64,000 nucleotides of DNA from Saccharum officinarum (GCA_020631735.1 CM036191.1:42205335-42269334), one strand, 5' to 3'; shown: positions 24,901 to 38,095, numbered from the stretch's first letter. Numbers and translations are program-made. Notes: generated from the letters alone by a model not told the origin.

Positions 24901-27900
24901 CCTAGAAATTGTCATAATAATCAGAAACATCTAGCCTTAAGTTTGGTAGACGTACTCTAATTGTCATCGCCAATTAGAACAGTTGGGTCTACTCTATTTA
25001 ATAAAAAAAATACCTACTACTACTATTATAAAAAATACATAAAGTAACCCCTTATTTCTGCAGCAAAATTACCCCCTCCGCTATTATAAAAGATAATTTA
25101 AAATAACCATCTAGTTTTATATAAATTACCCACCTCTATCATATGAAAATAATTCAAAATAACGCTCTAAATTAGCATATGGATTACTCACATCTGTCAT
25201 TATAAAAGATAATTCAGAATAATCCTTGCCTTTGTAACTAAATTGTCCACCTCTACTATTATGAAAGATATTTTAAAATACCCCTCCATATAAATTATCC
25301 ACCTCTGCTATTATAAAAGATAATGTGAAACCCATAAGTTCACATTTCAAATTACCCATATATGTCATAATAAAATGTAATATAAAGTAATTTAAGATTA
25401 TATCTAAATTGTTCACCTTAGCCATTCTAAAAAATGTGTCAAATCCACATGTTAATATTAATATAAGCTATTATAAAAAATAATTCCATATCTATAAAGT
25501 AAGTTATAGATGTTTCTAAGTTATACACGTCTACAATTGTTAAGTTAAAAGTAAGTATAATAAACATTTAATTTAGTTGCTTATCAAGCATTGAAAAATG
25601 TTCCCTTACTAAACCATATAATATTGACACTGATAATTAGCTTTAAGTAATATTAATATTCCATGATAATATATTTCATAAGTTTGTTATTGTAAATAAG
25701 TTTATACATTTAGACTTAAATGTTATGGCACATCAATATTGGTAGTTTAATTATAAGCACTCTATGTTTTATAAAACAATACTACTACATATATAATTCT
25801 GTGATATAGCCAACATGTTGGGTGCTGTATGCGGTGTAAGCTGAAGCAACTATTTTGGCCATTGTAAGAACTAAGAGGGTACTTTGAACCTGTAATAATT
25901 TTGAATAAAGTTTAAATTACCCATATATGCTATTAAGAAACAAGATCTAAAGTAAACCTAATTTTGCACTTAACTAGCCAGCTGCTATTATGATAAATAG
26001 TCTAAGTAAATCTTCATCTAAATTACCACTTCTGTTATGCACATGGACGAGTTTAATTTTTTACATTCTATTTCTATCTTCTGTTATGTACTATAGCTCC
26101 TATCTAGGATTACATGACCAAATTAAAGTTCAACCAACTGTTTTTATCACGCTTGGAGTACTTATTCATTTTGATTGAGGAGTGTGTTCCATTAAACGTG
26201 AGTTTTTCTCAGTCACTGCGGTGATGAGCATCCAGACAAAGTATTCCGTGAAGAAAAACTGGGAAGGAGATCCATGTTCCCCCGCAGCATTTACATGGGA
26301 TGGCCTCAACTGCAGTTACAGTTCCCACGGTCCAGCGAGAATAATTGCGTTGTGAGTTTTAAATGAAATCACTCATGTAATATTCCGTCCAATTTTTTGG
26401 AGTAGCACTACAAAGTAATAGCTAAATAGAAGAACGAAAATAAATCTGGGGTTAAAGTTTGTGTGATGATGGTTAATAGCTTGTTTTCACCTTCCTGCAG
26501 ATATTTGCCATCCAGCGGATTGATTGGTGAGATTGATCCTTCGTTTGGTCAGATAATATTGCTCCAACAATTGTATGTTCTTCACAGTATAGTTTTCACA
26601 TTTTAACAATTAATATTTCTTTGCATTGGTATTTACTGATTAAATAAATAGTAGGCCAACAATTGGCTTCAACGTATATGCCAACTACTCAAGTCTTTTT
26701 TTTTTCTTTTCCAATAACTAAATTGAAAGATAACAACTTAATATATAGGAGGCTATGAAACTTGAAAGCTTTGCCTCATTGTCCCAACTTGTGTTGTGTT
26801 TTAAGCCATCTATCAATCTTAGGCACAACAAAGTTATACAACATATCATGTAAGCTTTTTCCCGTCCAATAATAGATTGGAAATGCTATTCTTTAATTTA
26901 GTTGTCCTTCGGCTGTAGACGAGCTTTTAAGAATTAACCATATCACTGATCTAAAAGTGCTTCAATTTTTCTTGCTATTTCCAGGAATCTATCCCACAAT
27001 AATCTCTCAGGACCAATACCAGACTTCCTGGGTCGTGTGCCATCTCTTACATTGCTGTAAGCCTTCCTGCTGATAGACCTAGCTACATACTCCTACATAT
27101 ATGGTTCAGAACCACCTTTTATTTCGCTAATTTCCATCTTTTTTAGAGATTTGTCAAGCAACAACCTCAGTGGATCAATCCCTAACAGTCTGCTACAAAA
27201 ATCTCAGGACGGATTACTGACACTAAGGTTCCCATTGTCCCACCTCAAATTTCATGTTTGGTGTCAAACCATATGTAGCACATTAAATATAATACTCCCA
27301 CTGTATTTTTATACGAAAATGCTAAAGGCAAAAGACAATAATAAATTATCTTAAATATGGAGGGTGTACTAACTAAAATGCTTCTTAATTATTTCTTATT
27401 TGAAGTTTTCAATACGTCCTTTACTTTGCATCATCACTTTGATTCATATGCATATAGCTTATTTCACTAGGCCCACGCAAACAATATGAAATAGTTGAGT
27501 TAATAATCCTTATATGACTTGCTGAGAAAAACGGATAGTCGATAAGCACCTTATGGGTTAATAACCCTAACAAGGAATAATGGAATTTGTCGTGCAATTC
27601 CCAACTTTATCCTTCTATCCCATATATGGGCCATGACTCTATGTGAAGCCAACTTCATGAAGTGGTTACAAATTACTTCCTCTAGTCACAAATATGATTT
27701 CACCTAGGGTAGTGCTGATAAAATGCTTTTTAACTTATCAAACCATATTGTTAGCAATTTTTAACTATTATCTTGAATTGAAAAACGAGGTATATACTAT
27801 GAAAGTATTATTTTTCATAATTAACAACTTATTCATGTTCAAAATCATGTTGTAAATACAATCTTCATAAGGTTCACCATTATGTTGTAAATACAGTCTT

Positions 27901-30900
27901 CATAAAGTTGCAATATCTAGGGTTGTAAAAACACGTCTGTGATGACGCCTCATCGTAGACGAAAATTCCCGGACATGAGTTGGGAATATGACATAGTGAT
28001 AGTCAAGGTTCAAGAAGTTTGAAATAGGACAAATCTAGATGGGCTTACATTCGTATAATTGGAGGAAGTAACACTATGTATCTAGCAACTATATTCACAT
28101 AATCTCTTGTCTTTATACACACAAAATTACTTCCATTGCATGTATATACTTCAGTTCTATTGTTTTTTTAACATAATTGAACAAAACATATATATATATA
28201 TAGGAAGAGAGGCACGTCTCTCATATTGGATCTATCTGGGGGCACTTGCGTATACTGATACCACAAGTCAATTTTATGTTGATTAGGGTCGACAACAATC
28301 CGTTCCTTTGTGTAAATTATACTTGTACCTCAGTAAGTCCAAACCGCAAGAAGTCTGAACTGGCACTTGAACTTGGACTTGGACTTGGACTTGGAGTACC
28401 TGTGCTCATACTTGTAGCAGCAGTTGCCGGTTGCTTCATCAAAAGAAGAGATTTAAAAGGTAACCAAATATGCTGACTGAAATTCATGTAAATTTGTTTC
28501 ATCAAATCAAATAATTCTGACTGTGAGATTGCAGTGGGGCCGATAGAGATGTTGGCCATAAATGCAAATTTTTAACTTGCAGGAACTTATTAGCAACTCA
28601 GATTTGGGATTGTGTAATGTGCAAATTTAACCTTAATTTCATGTTTGCTTGACATTGACCGGTTCACACAACATAGTGGACTACCTAGAGCCTTGCAATG
28701 TGTGGCATGGTGAACAAGTTGTCCCGTCTTTTTCATACAGCACTATGTATATGAGCTGTACTACTAAAGAAACGATTATCAGCTGAGCAGTATCTTATTT
28801 TTTTGAGTTATCTTATTAGCCATGCTTTTCAACGAGATGCAAAATCATTTGGATTGCAATAAAATCTTTATACACTACATTTATAGTAGTTTTTAATACT
28901 CTACTATTCGATAACAGAGTTTAATTATATATAGTTGATTTATTTGAAACCCAGTTCCTAGCAGTGAGACTGTCGGAGGCGGTCACGTCGCACCAACTGT
29001 CGAGAACGATCAGGACCGGGATAACCATGCAGATATGCCTACTGGTTCACAACAAGTACCTGTAGCGGACAGGAGCCATCACTTGCCTACTGGTCTTCAG
29101 CATTTCAGTTACGAGGAACTGAAGCTTATCACGGATTATTTCAAGGACAAAATTGGCGAGGGAGGATTCGGCCCTGTATTCTCTGGGAAGCTGTTGGGGG
29201 TAGGAACTCCTGTTGCTGTGAAGATGAGAACGAGATCACCAGCAGACACCTCATCATCGTCGTGGGATAAACAATTTTTGGCAGAGGTACGGCGTGCATG
29301 CATGCAAATATGCTTGGACTAATTTTCTGTTATCCAAAATTCTCCACTAGCCAGCCAGCAATGTTTGATTGTTGTAAAAACTTACACCATTCCTTAGTGA
29401 CTAAGTTTACAAATAATAGTAGTGTCAACATTTATATTTCCAAATAGGTTCACTATGAAAATATATAGCACGATTATTTTAATGATACTTATTCGGTAGC
29501 ATATATAAATGTAAGTATTTTTATATAGATTCTGTCAAACATGCAATTAGTTGACTTATTGGAGAATGAGATGTGTACACTATTTATGGGACCGAGGGAG
29601 TGATTATTTTGGTTAGTAAGCACTGTATTATTCATGATTCATCAAAGTTTACAGGATTTGTCGAAATAACAGGTTAAGAACTTAGGCGGCAGCCGCCACA
29701 AGAATGTGGTGTCATTATTGGGCTATTGCGAGGATGAAGGGCAGTTAGGCCTTGTCTATGAACACATTGACGGAGGAAACTTAAAAGACCAACTGAGAAA
29801 AGGTTTGTAACATTTTACCCCGCAACCATGTGTCCATGTATCCTAATATGTTCCTAATATGTTTCATGAGACCATGAGTGCAAAATATTTATTGCTGACA
29901 GGAGCTACAGGAGAGGAAATCCCTCTCACTTGGCTGCAACGCCTCAAGATTGCGGTGCAGTGTGCCCAAGGTATGTACATACACATATACATCTTGATAG
30001 ATTTGTTTGTTACTGTCAGGGTGCACTCAGAACGAGCTAGCACTGAAAGGCATCGCCGTCACTGCTGCCGGCAGCTAAAGAAGTAATAAGATAGCAACAG
30101 AGCGAGATAGTGTTAGGTTTAGGTTCATGTTCTTTCTTATCTTTTTTCTTTGGTTCAAAGTGAACCACAAATATAAAATATCAAGGTTAATAATAGTACT
30201 ATTCGCTGATTTGTTATGATAGAAAAACACTATCCGTTGGCTGAAAAAGTATGGCTTAGTATTTTTTCTCTCATAACAAATTAGCGAACAGTACTCTCAG
30301 CTATGGCTTTATAGCCAAGCAAACAGGGCTCAACGGAGCTCGCAGCCCGGTGCAGCAGAAGCAGCGGTGAGCGGGCGCAGAGTGCGGCCCAGTGTGGCGG
30401 AAGCAGCGGTGAGTGAGGTGGGTGGGCGCGGAGTGCGGCCCAGCAGAGCTCAGAGCCCGGCGCGGTAAATGGGATGGCGCATGGGGCAAGAAGCGTGAGG
30501 CACGAGGCGAGCAGTGGATGATAGGTAGCATGATGTGCAAGGTATGAGTCGTGAGGCAAACAGCGCACGGTGGGTGGTGCAACGTGCGAGCAGGCACGAG
30601 GCGAGCAGCGTTAGGTTTGACGAGGCAAGTAACGCACGGCGGTAGGTGGCTGAGGCGCAATGTAACCGCAGCTGCACGAGATGCAGCAGAGCAGCAATGG
30701 CGGTGGCTGTGCACGGAACAGCACGGGCTGCTTTGCTCTGAATTTTGTTTTTTTTAACAAATCATAGTGCCGGTCATGAATCATAGGGAAGGTGTGGGCT
30801 GGTCCGCTGGGCTTTGGCCTTGCTCATGGCTGGCCTGATTAGACTCTCCTTTCACATTCTTTTCATATTCCTCCTATCCTATAGTATTACAAAAAACCCT

Positions 30901-33200
30901 CAAACTAACTGGCTAAGAGCATAATATTGTTGGAGTGAACAGCGGATCTGGCCTAGCTCTCTATACCCACGAGCCGGCGCCCCCCTCGGGCCTAGGTCTA
31001 CCGGAGCCCACAACATATCAAGGACCTCGGCCTAACTTAGCCCAGACTAGTCTGATAGGTGAGGTTGCCCCATCTTATATGTTGTTCTCCTCCACCATAT
31101 CAATTATCAATGTGGCACTAAGCCTAACAATCTCCCCCGTCACACATCAGATCCAACTCTTCATCCCCACCACCATGTGACCCCTGAGAGAAAATGTTAA
31201 CGGGCTCCCCTGCCACCATGCTCTGAGGTTAATGGGTAGCTTTCACAGATAACATCGAATGATCCATTGGCTGTCGAGGTACACTTGGTGATGTATCATC
31301 CAATGCCAGTCGAGGTACACCCACTAGATCCCACATGACCAGTCCCTTCTTTTCACTGTATGGTCCGATGGATCCATCCATCCAACTGTGTACAACTCTA
31401 TTTACGTCATAGGAAGATCTGGCGATCACTCTGATCAGTTGCCACCGGGACTTATTAGCTTGCCACCACTCTGGCCACCACCATACACTCTGGTGACCTC
31501 TTCATCTTCCCTTTAGTGTGGATTGTTCAGTGCTCATTGGCTTCCGAGTGCTTCTTCTCTATGCATCACTGTATGAACCAATGCTCTCTGTCAACTTGAT
31601 CGGGTGCATGTATGTATGTTTCTTATTTCAACTTCGAGCTTGCCTATTATTCTTTCATAAGATTTCCTAGCATCGACCTATGTAAACATGTCTAACATAT
31701 GGTGACACACATGTTAGTTCGATTAATCATGTATTTCATTTCAATCATCAAAACCGCTAAGGACATGGAATAAGTACCATGCTTGTTAGATCCAACGGAT
31801 TTATGTAGATCGATTAGAGGTACGTTGAACCAACATACTGTCTCCGGCGGTTGAAGCCATTCACTAGAGTCACCAGTAGTTTGGTATTCTTCTTCATGGA
31901 GTCTACTTCGTCCTTAGAATAAGTCAGCCCCTGGTTAAGGTGGGTTGGCGAGGTTAATTGCCACGTGCCACTGGAATAGTTCCGGTGGGAGTTGGTTGGA
32001 TTTATTGGTGGCAAATGGAGGAGAGGATTTGGCAAATGCAATGATATAACTATGGCAAGATTGAGACCACTCGCTCTGATAAGACCACATATTTCAGTTG
32101 ATTTTCTCCCGTTTGTCAAACCAGCGTGATTCGACCGGTCATCTAAGCTATAGCACTAGAGTTCGCGGTCATCAGGCCTCATTACACTGACAGCGCACTG
32201 GCAAGCTTAGATGGAAGGGCATCGCTGTAGGCAGGGTCTAAGAGAGGACGAAGATAACAATAGAGGAAGAAAGGGTTAGGTTTACATTTTTATGTTTACC
32301 TTTTTATCAATCTGGTTGAGAGACCCATATAGCATAGCAAATTTGCAAGACCGACCTACCAACCGAAGGTAGGCGGCTCCTAGGTCAGCAATGGGACGCA
32401 GCCCGGTTTCCTTAAACATAGTGGGCTTTTGGGTTGTGACAGTCTCCTCGAGGGTAAAATTTAATTTTATCTGATCCATCCATGCATGGGTGCAGCACTG
32501 AACTACTTGCACACTGGCTTCAGCCCGCCACTGATACATCGAGATATCAAGGCCACAAACATCCTTCTAACCAGAAAAAAGGATGCCAAGATCGCTGACT
32601 TCGGGCTAGCAAGACCTCTCAGCACGGAATCAAAAACGCACACGAATACCACACCGGGCGGTACTTTTGGATACATGGACCCTGTGTATGCACAGCATCT
32701 TGCTCTTGTTCATTTACCGTAGCTGCTAGCTAGAGTCAACTGTTTGAGGGGTTGATTCTGGCTAGTGATACATATAACACTGTTAGTAATATATGTACCG
32801 TCTCTGAGCATGCAGCTACCTGACGACGGGTAACCTGAGCGACAAGAGCGATGTTTTCAGCTTCGGGATTGTTCTCCTGGTACTCATCACTAACCAACAA
32901 ACTTCAATAGTCATCGATGGTAACGAAAAACATATTGCAGACTGGGTGCGTGAGAGCTTTTCTCGTAGAGGACGAAGCAAGGATGAATATATCTCCAGTA
33001 TCATCGATGAGAAGATAAAAGGCCATTGCGATGTCAACTCTGTATGGAAGGTGGCACAACTGGCGTTGCGTTGCGCGTACCGCGATGATGTAAGTGCCCG
33101 CCCCACGATGACGGAGGTTGTGGCGGAGCTGGTTCAGGCACTGCGGCCGGACGAGGCCTCAGCGGTGCCCCGAGGACGAGCCTGTTGCTGGTGCGCATGA
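18995..33200 (+). CDS. Malectin-like LRR receptor-like kinase (LRR-I type), 13 exons
   Basis: Predicted exons: 18995-19079, 23415-24003, 24155-24639, 26213-26351, 26501-26572, 26985-27056, 27147-27227, 28287-28459, 28955-29286, 29673-29802, 29902-29970, 32496-32685, 32816-33200. All introns are GT-AG, all phases close, and the sum is 2802 bp (933 aa plus stop). The product is a plasma-membrane receptor kinase. It has a signal peptide (about 1-25), a malectin-like ectodomain (about 29-385), two to three LRRs in 72-bp exons (about 430-500, [16 protein letters not shown]), a TM helix (about 537-559), and a kinase with GEGGFG (633-638), Lys655, HRD (757-759) and DFG (777-779). The usual DPEY motif reads DPVY (Val806). 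The start is the ATG in frame with the hydrophobic leader. The same leader occurs in the copy at 63 kb. Introns 1 and 11 carry retroelement debris. Ligand unknown; the family acts in defence, symbiosis and growth. Confidence 0.9.
19411..19615. mobile_element. hAT-like MITE remnant in intron 1
   Basis: It begins GGGGGTGTTTGGAACTGCTCC, and GTGGAGC-type words recur in inverted orientation (GCTCCAC...GTGGAGC) across about 200 bp. This matches the GGGTGTTTGG-ended MITEs frequent in grasses. The right terminus is degraded. Confidence 0.55.
19780..20300 (-). pseudogene. Degenerate Ty1/copia pol fragment (integrase-RT) in intron 1
   Basis: On the minus strand, broken frames read like the start of a copia RT ([20 protein letters not shown]... 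then a LHQMDV-like stretch, here ELHRMGV/RVTPNGC). Several stops and frame shifts are present. It belongs with 22420-23160, from which it is separated by a later insertion. Confidence 0.7.
20300..22420. mobile_element. Probable LTR-retroelement piece nested in the copia remnant
   Basis: This block interrupts the copia fragments on either side. It contains CCAGAGGGGGGTGTGAATGGG near 20450, a phrase typical of certain grass copia LTRs. It also has recurring ACCGGACATGTCC-type words (about 20700-20990). No pol domain or clear terminal repeats were found. Two diverged copies of GTGAAGTTGAGGTGT lie at about 22300 and 22345. Confidence 0.45.
22420..23160 (-). pseudogene. Degenerate Ty1/copia gag-integrase fragment in intron 1
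   Basis: On the minus strand the frame at 22763-22527 reads [20 protein letters not shown] then KKLDSK...[13 protein letters not shown]. This matches the copia integrase C-terminal region (WGCPAEAK...LD..T..GYFIGYP.KSKGY). Upstream broken text is gag or pre-integrase like. It has no intact frame. Confidence 0.75.
24690..26050. repeat. AT-rich degenerate tandem repeats filling intron 3
   Basis: Two diverged copies about 140 bp apart (AAGAAACAT...GACTCTAATCATCATCGCCAAT at about 24780, and its counterpart at about 24920) are followed by an array. Its unit of roughly 55-65 bp reads like AAATTACCCACCTCTGCTATTATAAAAGATAATT, with the words recurring from about 25060 to 25520 and again near 25920-26040. 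The copies are heavily diverged. Confidence 0.7.
27283..27372. mobile_element. Short MITE-like element in intron 7
   Basis: TACTCCCACTGTATTTTTA at the left is inverted as TTAAATATGGAGGGTGTA at the right, enclosing about 90 bp. This is the pattern of a Stowaway-like MITE. Confidence 0.5.
27674..28070. mobile_element. Stowaway-like MITE in intron 7 (about 393 bp)
   Basis: TA-CTTCCTCTAGTCACAAATAT at the left and ATAATTGGAGGAAG-TA at the right form terminal inverted repeats bounded by TA on both sides. TA is the Tc1/mariner-type target. No coding capacity. Confidence 0.65.
30196..30294. mobile_element. Foldback MITE in intron 11
   Basis: The left arm GTACTATTCGCTGATTTGTT pairs with the right arm AACAAATTAGCGAACAGTAC around a loop of about 25 bp. 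The following AGCCAAGCAAACAGGG is the usual end of a grass hAT-like MITE. A related end (GGCCCTGTTTGTTTGACTGA) lies at about 60796. Confidence 0.65.
30330..32470. other. Insertions within intron 11
   Basis: About 30330-30760 is GC-rich with short internal repeats (AAGCAGCGGTGAG, GAGTGCGGCCCAG). About 30930-32130 has the composition and phrases of an old LTR retroelement, for example a degraded PBS-like GCTCTGATAAGACCA near 32072. No intact gene is present. The only certain facts are that the host exons on either side (ending 29970, starting 32496) keep phase and splice sites. Confidence 0.45.
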
Positions 33201-35150
33201 AGTGAGGTCCAAGTCACATATATAAGCGCAGTGAAGTTGCTGGCAGCTCTTTGGACACCCAGGTTTCAGACTTCGAGTCCACGGATCATGTTGTGCAATT
33301 ATTTTATATATTACCTGTGTCTAGTGATCAGCAGCAAAACTGTACAATGCGATTTGGATGCCTTTTCTGTTCTCGGGAAAAAACATGAAAACGTAACTTT
33401 GAGTATAAGTTTGGCACTGAAGCGACACGACGAAGCCGCCTCAGCTGCCAGGACCAGACGTTCAGCAATGACCGAGGACGAGCCTGTATGGCTGTTTCTG
33501 GTGCCCATCCATAAGGGCGCGTACAACGCGGCACTAAGAGCTGTCTACGTGATGGAATTTTTTCAGAAAGCCCCTCGCGAACAGCAAGAGATAGTAACCT
33601 CGTCGTTTCATGAGATGATGACCCTGGTGCGTGCTTCAATGTCTACTCGCCCGATCAAACGCGCGTTGTACCGGCGTCGTCTCCACGCGACGCGCAAGGA
33701 TCCGGCTGTACCTGTGCATACTGCATATACAAGTTGGGCTCCACTGAGGGAAAAAAATCCTAACTTCCAAAAATTACTTGTGCATACTGCATATACAAGT
33801 CAATTAACCTGACGTGCCCACGCTTGTACCTGTGCAGTCCACATGCATTGTCATTCATTGGTTCGTTGGCGCCTTAGAAAATATCAACCACCACTCAATT
33901 TGGTGTTTGTGAGGAGTCACAACAATCCGAACCACGACAAGGAACGACGGGACACCACGACAAGGAACGACGGGACGGGACGGGACGTGGTATAGCACCG
34001 AGGCAGCAACAATAAATGAGAACCAAACAACGACAGAAATAAAAAAGCTATTGTTTTATAACACTAGTGTCTTTTAAGATTCTAGTCCGTCCTTGGATTA
34101 GTCTTAATTCATTATCTAGTCTTCTTGTGATGTTGACCACTATTGACCTGTTTGCACGGCCCAAACGTTTTGGTTTGAAGAATCGGCGCCAAATTAACGC
34201 ATCTGCCTCAAAATGTTTCTCCCTCAGAACGTTTCTATCGATTCCGACTTTTTAGCCTGAACGTGCTTGAGCTGGTTTTGTTGGTTTCTGTTTCTCCTCT
34301 CTCACATGCACTAGCAATAGATTTCTTTTGTACTTATCCTTTTAAAAAAAAAATGGGGTGCATTTAGGTTGTTATTAGCCCACAAAAAAATCAAATTTTT
34401 TTGAAGCATATTTTTTTAAAAAAAAACAGATTTTGCGTGTGGGGATGGATTGCTTCAAAAAAATTTATTAGGGATAAGTTATATTGGTGATGTGCAAAAG
34501 CATATTTCCCAATAATCCAAAAATTACCATCTTATTAGGGAGGTTGTGTTCGGGAGATGCTCTAAAGTATACCAACACAGCCAAAAAAAATTAGATAGCT
34601 ATCCAAGGTTCAAAAAATAAATAGTAAAACATTATTGACTTGTGTTCCTCACGTTTCCGGTTCTAGTTTCCAATAGCTGAAACATTAGGGCTGTTTGTAC
34701 ACCGGTACCAATTGTTGGTCATTTAAAGTTTAATGTTACGGCACTCAAATATATAGGTGAATTAATGGATTGATTTAGTTTTTAGTCCACACACAACCTA
34801 GCAAGCAACTATTTCATTAATCGGTAGTAGGAAGTGCTAAAAGAGACTAATAGCTGTTATAGTCTATCTATCAAACAATGTAGGTTAAACTTTACTCGCC
34901 TAATAATCAGCTATGGTAACCAGTGGACTAATAACTACTCGTAATTATAATTGTTCCAAATAGTTTTGTAAATGTCGTTTTGTCCTAATACTAATGTCAA
35001 TGTTTTAGGCTTTTAGAAAATAATATCAGCAGTCGCATATTTAATTTATGACGACCTTGATGAAACTATTTTGATGTTTGTAAGTGTTAGTAATTTTTTT
35101 TTTTTAAAGTTAGGTTAGAGTTAGAGAACATTTATTTATGACAAAGTAAA
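33201..35150. other. 3' flank of the receptor kinase, no further gene
   Basis: An open frame continues from 33231 to 33812 but has no recognised domain and probably lies in the 3' UTR or flank. Two copies of GTGCATACTGCATATACAAGT occur at 33715 and 33780. A short GGAACGACGGGACA tandem lies at about 33940-33990. The rest is AT-rich with no supported feature. Confidence 0.45.
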
Positions 35151-38095
35151 GTAACGTGTGCTTTTGGGTTTTTAACCGAGAAAGTTTATGTCAGCTCGCT
35201 CGGAGACAGGACACTGCGCTCAGGTGGGATGCGAATGGCAGGTCTCTTGTTTCTTTTAGCAACAGTGGAGAGGGAGAGAGAGAGCTCACACGTGAAAAGC
35301 TGCTTGTCCTCTTCTCTCCACTCTCTCCCTTCCTTTCCTCCATTGGCCATTATTATTGCACGTTATACTCACGAGAACGCGCACAAGAAACGGGAATCGG
35401 CAGCTCACCAGCCGATAGGAGCCGACCCCCGCAAGAACAAGAAGCAGGTACCTGTCGGTCCCTCAACTGCCCATACGGATCCTACGTGGCAGCCGACAAC
35501 CGCAAAAACAACTAGCCTGGGATCCAGTCGGCGCTTGGGCAGTCGTGCCCAGCTCGGCGCGCTCGTCGACGGAGAACGCCAAACGCATAGCCACCTTGCT
35601 GCTGCCGTACGTAAGTGTGCTCGCTTCTTGCTTCCGTATATGTGTCCTACTGTTGTTGAAGGGAAGGCAAGCTGTTTAAATGGTGGGGTCTTTTTTCATA
35701 GCCGCGCTGCCGTAGGTGCCTGCTTAGTGCTTACTCCTTCCTTTGAGATCCGTATGTTTCCTGGTTTTTTTTTTGCGAAATTTTTAAGTTGATTTCGTAG
35801 GTCCTCCCCTACTTTGTAATGTTGATATTTTTTATATTATTTAAAGGGTGCAGACGAAAATCTAAATTAGTTCGTTATAGGTATATATTGATTTGACTGC
35901 TATATATTAAAAGGAAAAATATCCTAATTTATTTCCTCTTTTTTTTTTTTGCAATTTTAACTCTATGCTTAGTTTAGGGTTGAGACAAAAAAAAAATTGC
36001 AACAATTGAACAAGCAGACGGGCCGGAGACTCTGTCCTGGGCCAACGGAGCAGGAGGATACGAGCTACTTTCTTCTTCAGGTCGATTGAGGATGGACAGA
36101 CCTGAAGGAGAGAGTAGCTTGCATCCTCATGTTCCAATGTCTCCGTTCGTCCAAAACCTGAAGGAGAAAGTAGCTACTCTGCCCTCCTAGTCGAGGACAG
36201 ATGACTCTCATAAAGCAGTCGTTATTTCTAAGAGTCGTCCATCCTCAACCCTAGCTCTGTCTGGTTACCGCTCTACGCTGCAGACGGACGACGACCACCA
36301 CGTGCACCTGGCGGTGTTTGCCGTGCTAGCGCTCGCTGCGGCGCGTGGACGAGTCCAGGGCCGCATGAGACGTGCGCGTGTGTGGCCAGCAGGCGGAGGC
36401 ACGTCGTGTCGTGGCAGGAGCGCAGGTGGAAGAACATCTTCAAGGTGCGGCCCACCCAACTCGTGCCATTCAAGCGGCTTCCCCTTCGACGTCACCACTG
36501 CTCCAGGTTATGTGTACCATCGCAGTACTGCCTCTGCAGTCTGCATTCATCCCAGTCTTGCTGCAAGCCTGTGACGCTTCCATTTGCCGAGTTTATCTGT
36601 TGGACATGGATAGCTATGAATCCTAATTATAATCAAATAGATCACTCTGACTCTGATTCGTCATAGGATGCAGCTTATTGGCCTTTTAATCCTTTTATAA
36701 TCTGTCTGGGTGAAGCTGGTGCACTCGTAGGACATCGTGGACGCGATGAACCGCTGGATGTGAGTAAATAATATTTCAATGCCTTAAAACAGGAGATAAA
36801 AATTACCAAAGTTATATTTTATTCTAATACAAAATTAAAAGGATATTGTCACATTACTATCAAAATTAATATTAACACATGTGATGGATGCCATGTTTAT
36901 CACAAAATAAATATGACTATACAATTTTATAGAAAGAGTAAAACATAAATAGATTGTACCATTCCCATCTTCGTTTTCAATTAACGTTTGATATCTTTTT
37001 TTTCTCCCGTTGCAACGCACGGACATATTTGCTAGTATAATATATATATTGTTACAAACTGTATCATTTTACAAAAATAGAAATAGGAGAACCCAACTAC
37101 TGTGTACGCCTCCTGTCGATTGGAGTGGCCGAGCTGGCCCAATCGTGTCATCGTCTTCCTCGACCAAAATATCGCCAGCCACTGTGCACGACCGCCTCTG
37201 TGCGATGTCGTCTTTCCCAGGCGCGTGTGGAAATAAGGATGGACACCGAGATATTTTGACGAACCGCCTTGGTGTATCGTCGTCTTCCCGGTGCATCCTT
37301 ATCCCCTCCGTGAAATCCGTCGACAGCTCACCGCTACTCCGTAGGCCGCCGCGAACACGTGAAGCATGTTCGTGTTCGCCGGAGATATTTTCCGACGAAC
37401 CGCCTTATCTCGCCTATAAAAGGCGCCTCCGAGCTCGCCAAAGGCTTCGACGGGTGAAGACCAGCTCGAGCACAGAGAGGTCGACGTCGGCCGAATTGAT
37501 GCCGAGCTCACCGCGCCCGGAGTAGCCGTGCTGGAGTTCCGACTCGGCCTGCGACCACCGTGCCCGGAGCTGCTATCGCCCGACATCAAGCGCTGGAGCC
37601 TTGCCGTCGAGCCGCACCTCACCTCTGCCTTCGCCGCACCGGAGCCTTGCCGTCGAGCCGCCGCAGTCGCTGCCGCCCCGCGTACTAGCAGTTCGCTGAG
37701 GTTTGCATCTCCGTCTCTTCACGTTTGTTTACTAGAAGTCAGCACTCGAGCCCCTGTACTAGCAGCAGCCAGGCAGAACTTGGGTCGGAATCCTCACCAT
37801 GTGGTGCAGACGAGCAGGCCTGCTTGCCTTGTGGAGTTGTGGTAGTGGGTGCGGCGGCAGCCGCTAGCTGCACTGGAACTGGAACCTTGTTTACTTTGGC
37901 TGGTGCCTGTGTTGGCCGCAGGAACATGTTAGCAGGTCTGCATCTCCGTATCTTCACTTTTGTTTAGTTTGCATCAATATTCTTTTGATTTGTTTGCCAT
38001 CCTGCACTACGCCAGCTCATGTTGGACTTAATTAAAGAAACATCAACTTGCGTTCATCACAAAATCGAATCAGGATATATGAGATGGAAGCAAAG
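35151..38095. other. Upstream region of the FAR1-like pseudogene, unassigned
   Basis: It contains GC-rich islands at about 35150-35620, 36240-36560 and 37090-37950 with possible splice donors (for example GTACGTAAG at about 35609). No protein family is recognised in any frame. Local duplications are present: GTTTGCATCTCCGTCTCTTC at 37700 against 37936, and GGAGCCTTGCCGTCGAGCCG at about 37597 against 37640. These could be old 5' exons or unrelated captured fragments. Confidence 0.35.

Noticed and set aside
33231..33812. 193-codon frame downstream of the receptor kinase as a separate gene
   Set aside because: It has no recognised domain, starts 31 bases after the stop codon, and contains short repeats; it is better explained as 3' UTR or flank.
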